DNA of 55,090 nucleotides, from assembly GCA_030446465.1 (NCBI GenBank), contig JAUJNI010000002.1:982467-1037556 (forward strand), in the 5' to 3' direction. This DNA comes from Actinomycetota bacterium (GTDB lineage Bacteria; Actinomycetota; CADDZG01; WHSQ01). This document shows, piece after piece, positions 49,338 through 55,090 of this stretch (positions are counted from its first letter, which is position 1; each line of letters opens with the position of its first letter). The translations under genes were made by a program, and so were the position numbers. Below the pieces are notes generated by a model. It ran no database searches. It saw only the letters and a program-made list of their open reading frames with translations, and was not told where the DNA came from.

Positions 49338-51092
49338 CTACAGGGAAGCTTCGTCCTGGGCGACCGGCAGAGTGAAGTAAAAGGTCGAACCCTCGCCGAC
49401 CGTCGACTCGAGCCACATGCTGCCGCCGTGCCCTTCGACGATTCCCTTGGTGATGTAGAGCCCCAGCCCGGTCCCCTTGGGGATCCAGGCGGGCTTCGGA
49501 AGGCTCACGAACTTAGAGAACAGTCGCTTTTGGTCCTCGGCCGAGATGCCGATGCCTTCGTCTCTCACCGCCACCTGCAAATTCTCCTGGTCGTCCAACA
49601 CTCTGGCCTCGACCGTCACAGACGTCCCCTCGGGCGAGTATCGGGTCGCGTTCGTCAGGAGGTTGAGCAACACCTGGCGGATCCGGTCCGCATCTCCTTG
49701 AACCTTGGGCAGGGTCATGGGCAGGTCCAGCCTGACCTCGTGTTGGGCCGACAGAGAGCTGTGCACCGAGACGATGCTCTCCACCAGCTCGGGCAGCGAC
49801 ACCGGCCCAAAGTCGTAGCGGAGCGTTCCCGACTCCATGCGCGACAGGTCCAGCAGATCGTTCACCAGCCGGGCAAGCCGCCCGACTTCCTTGGTGACGA
49901 TCCCAAGGATCCTGTCGCGTTTGGGATCCTCGAGGTCGGGCCACTGCCTCTGGAGGATCTCCCCGAAGCCAGAAATGGTGGTGATCGGACCCTTGAGCTC
50001 GTGGGCCAGCATCGACACGAACTCTGACTTCGTCTGGTCGGCCTCCCGCAGGCGCTGGACCAGCGCGTGCTCCCGCTCACGGGCATAGCTGGACTCGATG
50101 ATCCCGCTGAGACGGCTGGCGAGAATGGATGAGAATCGAAGGTCACCCTCGTCGAAGAAGCCCTTTCTGACATTGATCAGCTTGAGCACTCCAATCGGTC
50201 GGCCCCCCGTTGCGAGGGGGACGACCAACAGCGACTCGATGCCAAGGAGCTCGCGAAGTCTCTTGCTGACCCACGCGTCGTTGGCCGCATCGTTGGTAAT
50301 GAGCGGCGCCCTCGTCCTGAAGACACTTCCCGACAAAGATGGCTCGGACAGTGGAAGGCGAACCTCGGCGGCGTCGCGCTCGCTTATTCCGACGACCTGT
50401 GGAAGCGCCCGCAGCTCACCCGTGTCGTTGTCGTGCAGCAGGATCGCGACCTTCTCGCACTCGACCAGATCGGCCACTATGCGGACGGACTCGCCTATCA
50501 GCTCGTCGGCGCCGGAAGACGAGGTCAGCAATTGCGAGAGACGATGCAGCCCCTCTATCTCCTGACCCTGGCGTTTCAGGGTAAGTCGCAGGCGGGCGTT
50601 CTCGAGTGCGACCGCAGCCTGATGGCCCAGCATGCCCATCACCGTCAGGTCGTCCTCGCAGAAAGCTCCTCGAAGGGAGTCGGCCGCGCCGAGCACTCCC
50701 ACACATTCGTCCCCGAGGCACACCGGCGTGGCCACCACTTGCTTCGCCCTAATGTCGTCGGCAAGCAGCGAGCTGAGGTCTGGGTCGGACACCACGGCAT
50801 TGATGACCTCACCTCTGCCGCTCGCATAGATCCGCCTGATGATGCTGCGCTCTGCCATTGGCATCCGCTTGGGATCCTGGTCCCGCATGAACAGGGTGAA
50901 CTGCTGGCTGTCGGGCTCGGCCAGAAACAGCAAGGGCTGCCTGCAGGGGACCAGCTCCCACACGACCTGCAGGATCTCCTCGATGACTCGGTCCTCGTCC
51001 GCCTGGACCGCGCCGACGGAGGCGAGGCGCGACAGCGCGTTCAACTCGGCGAATCGCCGATCGACGCCCTGCGCTGGCTGCTCCACAGTCAC
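49338..51092 (-). CDS. Sensor histidine kinase with two GAF domains
   Basis: 584 residues from a GTG (a second GTG two codons on has GAGGT before it). No membrane segment: soluble. Two GAF domains (about 25-170, with VVATPVCLGDECVGVLGAAD; and about 190-340, with LLVVPLATGGRPIGVLKLIN), then HisKA (SMLAHELKGPITTISGFG, phospho-His) and HATPase (LLNLLTNATRYSPEG, RDEGIGISAEDQ, GTGLGLYI). The ligand of the GAF domains is unknown. No response regulator is adjacent, so it is an orphan kinase. It is followed downstream by the low-GC islet. Confidence 0.92.
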   Translation of the reverse strand: MTVEQPAQGVDRRFAELNALSRLASVGAVQADEDRVIEEILQVVWELVPCRQPLLFLAEPDSQQFTLFMRDQDPKRMPMAERSIIRRIYASGRGEVINAVVSDPDLSSLLADDIRAKQVVATPVCLGDECVGVLGAADSLRGAFCEDDLTVMGMLGHQAAVALENARLRLTLKRQGQEIEGLHRLSQLLTSSSGADELIGESVRIVADLVECEKVAILLHDNDTGELRALPQVVGISERDAAEVRLPLSEPSLSGSVFRTRAPLITNDAANDAWVSKRLRELLGIESLLVVPLATGGRPIGVLKLINVRKGFFDEGDLRFSSILASRLSGIIESSYAREREHALVQRLREADQTKSEFVSMLAHELKGPITTISGFGEILQRQWPDLEDPKRDRILGIVTKEVGRLARLVNDLLDLSRMESGTLRYDFGPVSLPELVESIVSVHSSLSAQHEVRLDLPMTLPKVQGDADRIRQVLLNLLTNATRYSPEGTSVTVEARVLDDQENLQVAVRDEGIGISAEDQKRLFSKFVSLPKPAWIPKGTGLGLYITKGIVEGHGGSMWLESTVGEGSTFYFTLPVAQDEASL

Positions 51093-51117
51093 ACCTCGTC
51101 TCTAGAAGCCCGACGAT

Positions 51118-51819
51118 TTAGAGCTTCGAGACTAGAGGGGGCAATTCCTCCATGGACTTGATGGTGGCTGTGTCTAAGTCGGGATAGCGGCTCACCCGAT
51201 CGATGAGGACCGTGTGCATCCCGACCGACCTCGCCGGGGCCACATCGAGCCGGGGAGAGTCCCCTACATGAACGGCACGCTCCGGCTCCACCCCGGCCCG
51301 CTCTAAGGCGAGCTCGTAGATCCTCGGGTCCGGCTTCTCGATCTGCACGAATCCGGATATCACCGACGTGTCGAACAGGGGGCCGACCTCGAGCTCGACG
51401 AGCCGTTCCTCGAGCCAGCCCTCGAAATTGCTGATCAGGCCGAGCCGGTAGCCGTCCTCTTGCAGTCGTTGCAGGACGGGAAGCACGTCGTCGAACAGCA
51501 TGTAAGAGGACCTGTCGGAGAACTTGGTCCTGAGCGCTTCGGCGAGGACATCGTCCTCGATCCCCCACTCTTTGAGAAAGCGCCGGTACAAGAAGCCCCA
51601 GAAGATCCTGGAGTCCTCATCCGAGAAGGAGGGGTTCTTCACTCCCGTGTCCTCCGCCAGGTCGATCAGGTGGGGGGCGAGCCTGTCTTGGACCTCCTGC
51701 ACCTGCTCCGGAGCGATGCTGACTCCGCTCTCGGCGCACACCTGTGAGAAAAGGCCGGCAAAAGAGGGATGGGGATGTAAAAGCGTGTCGCCTGCGTCGA
51801 AAAAGACAATCTCGATCAA
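51118..51819 (-). CDS. HAD family hydrolase
   Basis: 233 residues from a TTG that overlaps the coaE stop (TTGA). HAD motif I FFDAGDTLLHPHP, motif II LGLISNFEGW, motif III QIEKPDPRIYELAL, motif IV VHVGDSPRLDVAPARSVGM; the helical cap lies between motifs I and II. This is the REG-2/HDHD3-like branch of phosphatases. Substrate unknown. It is the gene after coaE, and a shared transcript with rpsA and coaE is likely. Confidence 0.88.
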   Translation of the reverse strand: MIEIVFFDAGDTLLHPHPSFAGLFSQVCAESGVSIAPEQVQEVQDRLAPHLIDLAEDTGVKNPSFSDEDSRIFWGFLYRRFLKEWGIEDDVLAEALRTKFSDRSSYMLFDDVLPVLQRLQEDGYRLGLISNFEGWLEERLVELEVGPLFDTSVISGFVQIEKPDPRIYELALERAGVEPERAVHVGDSPRLDVAPARSVGMHTVLIDRVSRYPDLDTATIKSMEELPPLVSKL

Positions 51820-52427
51820 GGCTTGGCTTCCCTCCTGCGAACCAGCTCTGGCCAGATCCGGTCCGCCGCCTCTGCCAGGTCCTCGAGGGAGCGGTCGTTT
51901 CTAACCACAAGGTCCGCCCTAGAGATGAGCTCCTCGGTGCTGATTTGGGAAGCCATTCGGGCCCGGATGTCGCTGATCGTCATGCCTCTGTCCCGGGCGA
52001 GCCGCTGCCTGCGCAGCTCGTCATCGGCTACCACCGCAACCACAACGTCGACGCTCTCCTGGAGCCCGACCTCGAGGATCAGCGCGGCGTCCAGAACCAC
52101 AATGGCATCGCTCTCAGCCAACCTCTCGAGTGAGTCTGCGATCCCCTTGAAGATCACCGGGTGGACGATGGCATTGAGGGCCGCCAGCTTGCGGGCATCA
52201 CCGAACACGATGCCGGCCAGTCGCTTCCTGTCGATCTCCATGGAGCCTGCGGAGAGGACCTCGTCCCCGAACTGGCCCACAACCGAGTGCCATGCGGGCT
52301 GGTCGGGCCTCAGTGCATCGCGACCCAATGAGTCGGCGTCGATCACCTGAGCGCCCCGCTCGGCGAGCAGCGCCGCTACGGTCGACTTTCCGGATCCGAT
52401 GCCGCCGGTGAGCCCGACTACCAGCAT
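51816..52427 (-). CDS. coaE: Dephospho-CoA kinase
   Basis: 203 residues. Last step of coenzyme A synthesis: phosphorylates the 3' hydroxyl of dephospho-CoA. P-loop VVGLTGGIGSGKSTVAALLA, QVIDADSLGRDAL, LNAIVHPVIFKGI and VVLDAALILEVGL are all family blocks; the RQRLARDRGMTISDIRARMA lid is present. ATG start, 22 bases downstream of rpsA, an arrangement common in Actinomycetota. Confidence 0.95.
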   Translation of the reverse strand: MLVVGLTGGIGSGKSTVAALLAERGAQVIDADSLGRDALRPDQPAWHSVVGQFGDEVLSAGSMEIDRKRLAGIVFGDARKLAALNAIVHPVIFKGIADSLERLAESDAIVVLDAALILEVGLQESVDVVVAVVADDELRRQRLARDRGMTISDIRARMASQISTEELISRADLVVRNDRSLEDLAEAADRIWPELVRRREAKP

Positions 52428-52449
52428 GCGATCGAGCAGGGACCGGCGC

Positions 52450-54213
52450 CTAAGACTGGCCCCGTTCCCGCTTCAGGTCCTGGACTATGGATTCGATCGA
52501 TTCGTCTGCGAGCCCTTCGGTCGGGTCCTGTGGTTCGGCGGACTCCGCAAGAGGGCCGCGACCTTCGCTTGCAGCGATCTCCTCGACCGCCTCTCCGGGG
52601 GCCGGACCGTCCTCGACCTGCTCTTGGGCGAGGCGCGCGTCGAGATCGGTGCCGTCACGTTCCGCGGCGGTTACGCCCTCCTGGTCGTGAAGAGGAGCAT
52701 CGGGCGACGTAAAGGCGGTCATCTCGGCCTGTTCGTGCTCTTCGCCCGGCGCCGCATCCGCCGCGGCCTGGGTGTCGTCGGTCGCTTCTGGAACGACCGG
52801 CTCCGCGACGAGCTCGGTCATCTGCTCGGCAGCCGAGGCGATCTCCCGGGCGCTCTCGGGCCGCTGACTCGAGTCCTCTGGAGCTACTCCCGCCGCCTCA
52901 GAGGACGCGCGCGCCTCCACTTCCATCTCGGCGTCTTGCGGCTCGAGCTCCATCTCGGGAGAGGGGGCCTCGGTGGGGATGTCTGGGGCGTCGGGGGCCG
53001 CGGTGTCCTGGTGGAGCGCTTGCTTGCGAGAGAGGCTGATGCGGCGACGGTCGAGATCGACGTCGATGATCTTGACCGAAATCGGATCGTGCACCCGGAC
53101 CTCGTCCTCGGGCTTCTCGACGTGGTGATTCGCCAGCTCCGAGATATGGACGAGGCCCTCGATGGCGTCGTCCAGCTCGACGAAAGCACCGAACGGCACC
53201 AGCTTGGTGACCCTGCCCTGGATGACGTCGCCGACCTCGTGGCTGCGGGCGAACTGCCGCCACGGATCCTCTTGGGTCGCCTTCAGCGACAGCGATACGC
53301 GCTCACGCTCGAGGTTCACGTCGAGGATCTCGATGTTGACCTCTTGGCCGACCTCGACGACCTCACTCGGGTGATCGACGTGCTTCCAGCTCAGCTCGGA
53401 CACGTGCACGAGCCCGTCGACTCCGCCGAGGTCAACGAACGCGCCGAAGTTGACGATCGAAGAGACCACTCCGGTCCTGACCTCGCCCTTCTTCAGTGAG
53501 GTCAGGAACTCCTGGCGCTGCTCTGCCTGCGACTCTTCGAGGAACTTGCGGCGGGACAGCACCACGTTATTGCGGTTTCTGTCGAGCTCGATGATCCGGC
53601 ACTCGAGCTCCTTGCCGACGTAGGGCTGAAGGTCTCTGACCCTCCTCATCTCGACCAACGAGGCGGGAAGGAAGCCGCGCAGGCCGATGTCCACGATGAG
53701 CCCGCCCTTGACCACCTCGATCACCGGGCCGCTGACGGTCCCGTCGCGGCCCTTGATCTCCTCGATCCGCCCCCACGCGCGCTCGTACTGAGCCCGCTTC
53801 TTGGACAGGATCAGGCGGCCGTCGGCGTCCTCCTTCTGAAGAACGAGGGCCTCGATCTGCTCCCCTATGTCGACCACCTGCGAAGGGTCGACATCGTTTC
53901 TGATGGAGAGCTCGCGCCCAGGGATCACGCCTTCCGACTTGTAGCCGATGTCGAGGAGGGTCTCGTCCTTGTCGATCTTCACGACGGTGCCGGTGACGAT
54001 GTCCCCCTCGTCGAACGGCTTGATGGTCTCGTCGATCGCCCGCATGAGCTCCTCTTGGGAGTCTCCGACGTCGTTCTCGACGATCGTCCCGCCGGCATAG
54101 GCCGCGCCCGAGGTGGAGGGGGCCGTGCGCGTTATGACACCGCCGCTGCCGTCGGGAATGGTCTCTTCGCCGGCAGCTCTGGGCGGCGCCTGAACATCTT
54201 CTTCTTGCATCAT
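52450..54213 (-). CDS. rpsA: 30S ribosomal protein S1
   Basis: 587 residues. Four S1 RNA-binding domains: about 67-140 (FDEGDIVTGTVVKIDKDETL), 153-225, 240-313 (GEVRTGVVSSIVNFGAFVDL) and 325-400 (GDVIQGRVTKLVPFGAFVEL). Domains 3 and 4 carry the FGAFVxL hallmark. A 65-residue Gly/Thr-rich N-terminal extension and a long acidic, Ala/Glu-rich C-terminal tail (about 185 residues) frame them; actinobacterial S1 commonly has such a tail. Docks mRNA on the 30S subunit. GAGGTGAG lies about 9-12 bases before the double ATG. A hairpin occupies the leader. Confidence 0.95.
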   Translation of the reverse strand: MMQEEDVQAPPRAAGEETIPDGSGGVITRTAPSTSGAAYAGGTIVENDVGDSQEELMRAIDETIKPFDEGDIVTGTVVKIDKDETLLDIGYKSEGVIPGRELSIRNDVDPSQVVDIGEQIEALVLQKEDADGRLILSKKRAQYERAWGRIEEIKGRDGTVSGPVIEVVKGGLIVDIGLRGFLPASLVEMRRVRDLQPYVGKELECRIIELDRNRNNVVLSRRKFLEESQAEQRQEFLTSLKKGEVRTGVVSSIVNFGAFVDLGGVDGLVHVSELSWKHVDHPSEVVEVGQEVNIEILDVNLERERVSLSLKATQEDPWRQFARSHEVGDVIQGRVTKLVPFGAFVELDDAIEGLVHISELANHHVEKPEDEVRVHDPISVKIIDVDLDRRRISLSRKQALHQDTAAPDAPDIPTEAPSPEMELEPQDAEMEVEARASSEAAGVAPEDSSQRPESAREIASAAEQMTELVAEPVVPEATDDTQAAADAAPGEEHEQAEMTAFTSPDAPLHDQEGVTAAERDGTDLDARLAQEQVEDGPAPGEAVEEIAASEGRGPLAESAEPQDPTEGLADESIESIVQDLKRERGQS

Positions 54214-54243
54214 CTAGTGGGGCTCACCTCGCAGCAGAAAATA

Positions 54244-54262
54244 GGCCCCCGAACCGAGGGCC
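54244..54262 (-). promoter_or_regulatory. GC-rich hairpin in the rpsA leader, near a -10-like TATACT
   Basis: On the minus strand GGCCCTCG-GTT-CGGGGGCC makes an eight-pair stem (one G-T) followed by TATTTT, 30 bases before the rpsA start. TATACT (54268-54273) lies just upstream, with a weak TTGAGC 19 bases further. If that is the promoter, the hairpin is at the very 5' end of the mRNA and might protect it; if transcription starts further up, it looks like an attenuator. Confidence 0.5.
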
Positions 54263-54353
54263 GAAGAAGTATACGGGGTGGCCCTGCTAGCTGCTCAAAC
54301 GAGCCAGGCCCGCCGGAACCGCCCCTACAGTCTGTGCCCTTACGCTGGTCGGC

Positions 54354-55090
54354 GTGGGGCGGTCGAAGGGGAGGGGGCTGAAGAGAGACCTACTGATTGT
54401 GCTCGGGCTCTGCCTTGCAATCGGCGCAGGGATATATGGAGTCTCACATGTGGTGTCGCCCGAGTTGCAGGCGCGCTACGGGGACCCCGAGGCGTTCGCC
54501 TTTCTCAATACCGACCCGCTAACGGACGAACCGGTTCGCTACAACCCGTGCGAGGCACTCCATTACGTCGTCAACCTGAAGCACGCGCCGCCGGGCGAGC
54601 TAGAGGACGTCCAGCGCGCCATGGAGATGACGAGTGAGGCGTCGGGCATCGAGTTCCTCTACGAGGGGGAGACGTCCGAGTCCCCGACCGCCCGGCGCCC
54701 CCTCTATCAACCGAGGCGCCACGGCCGTAGGTGGGCGCCGATCTTGATCGGATGGCTTCCCCAACGGGAGCTCGGGCGCACGATCTCGTTCGAGCACCCC
54801 GCAGGGCGCGGGGGCAGCGGCTATGCCCGCAATGAGGACGGCGAGCTGGTCTACGTCAGCGGCCAGGTCGTCCTCAATGCCGACGTCGATCTGGACGCAG
54901 GCTTCGGGCCCGGCAACAACTGGGGGGACGTGCTCCTTCACGAGGTCGGCCACCTCATGGGACTCGCCCATGTCGACGACCGATTTCAGATCATGTACCG
55001 CTACATTCAGGACGACTCGACCGAGTGGGGGCCAGGAGACAGAAACGGCCTTCGCCGATTAGGACGAGAAGCGGGCTGCTTGACCCCGCC
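54354..55090 (+). CDS. Matrixin-like zinc metalloprotease, 3' end outside window
   Basis: Open from GTG at 54354 to the window edge with no stop (245 residues seen). A basic start and hydrophobic segment (DLLIVLGLCLAIGAGIYGVS) form a signal or anchor. The zinc site is the metzincin motif HEVGHLMGLAH (bases 54939-54971), and the Met-turn follows at FQIMYRYI. The middle part, NPCEALHYVVNLKHAPPGEL and EDVQRAMEMTSEASGIEFLY, matches the start of the M10 matrixin fold (predicted strand and helix). Secreted or surface protease of unknown target. Divergent from rpsA, 140 bases apart. Confidence 0.82.
   Translation, partial: MGRSKGRGLKRDLLIVLGLCLAIGAGIYGVSHVVSPELQARYGDPEAFAFLNTDPLTDEPVRYNPCEALHYVVNLKHAPPGELEDVQRAMEMTSEASGIEFLYEGETSESPTARRPLYQPRRHGRRWAPILIGWLPQRELGRTISFEHPAGRGGSGYARNEDGELVYVSGQVVLNADVDLDAGFGPGNNWGDVLLHEVGHLMGLAHVDDRFQIMYRYIQDDSTEWGPGDRNGLRRLGREAGCLTP

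Overview
The window is high-GC bacterial DNA with dense gene packing, many ATGA/GTGA/TTGA start-stop overlaps and frequent GTG and TTG starts. Several features point to Actinomycetota: thrS next to a HIT hydrolase gene, the rpsA-coaE pair near uvrB and uvrA, an EF-G2-like factor, and a probable HspR/HAIR-type operator in front of both hsp20 and clpB. The lack of mycolic-acid or Streptomyces-type genes suggests a deep branch (Acidimicrobiia- or Thermoleophilia-like), but that placement is inference. The run holds about 52 protein genes, one tRNA, two well-supported heat-shock promoters and a few terminators. I see no CRISPR array, insertion sequence, prophage or origin.

Layout. 0-6 kb: 3' part of an EF-G2-like factor, then a minus-strand block fba, zinc metallopeptidase, thrS, HIT. 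6-15 kb: small helical protein and MidA-type methyltransferase, then hsp20, a 2-hydroxyacid dehydrogenase with a tiny zinc ribbon, a broken winged-helix gene, clpB and ftsH (protein quality control). 15-20 kb: degenerate receiver, zinc-ribbon protein, gamma-glutamyltransferase, YihY membrane protein, acyltransferase. 20-26 kb: accessory stretch with a sigma-factor-like protein fused to a membrane anchor, a Flp-pilin-like protein with an Ala/Asp repeat tail, and small stress or envelope membrane proteins. 26-31 kb: cyclase-fold protein, tRNA-Val(CAC), patatin phospholipase, receiver-histidine kinase, MFS exporter. 31-43 kb: uvrA, class V aminotransferase, PNPOx-like protein, MATE exporter, lipoprotein, uvrB, amidase. 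43-47 kb: operon of GT4 glycosyltransferase, methyltransferase and alpha/alpha-toroid protein. 47-49.2 kb: lower-GC islet with two paralogous secreted Cys/His-rich proteins around a third secreted protein. 49.3-55 kb: GAF histidine kinase, HAD phosphatase, coaE, rpsA and a matrixin-like metalloprotease cut by the window end.

A window-wide caveat: seven genes, including the essential thrS, are broken by about 17 frame changes, and most of those I could localise sit at G/C homopolymers of four or more bases. Protein conservation runs straight across the breaks. Base-calling or assembly error is therefore more likely than gene decay, and those genes are annotated as full-length spans. The most interesting novel material is the 47-49 kb secreted pair, the Flp-like repeat protein, the sigma-membrane fusion and the GT-methyltransferase-toroid operon.
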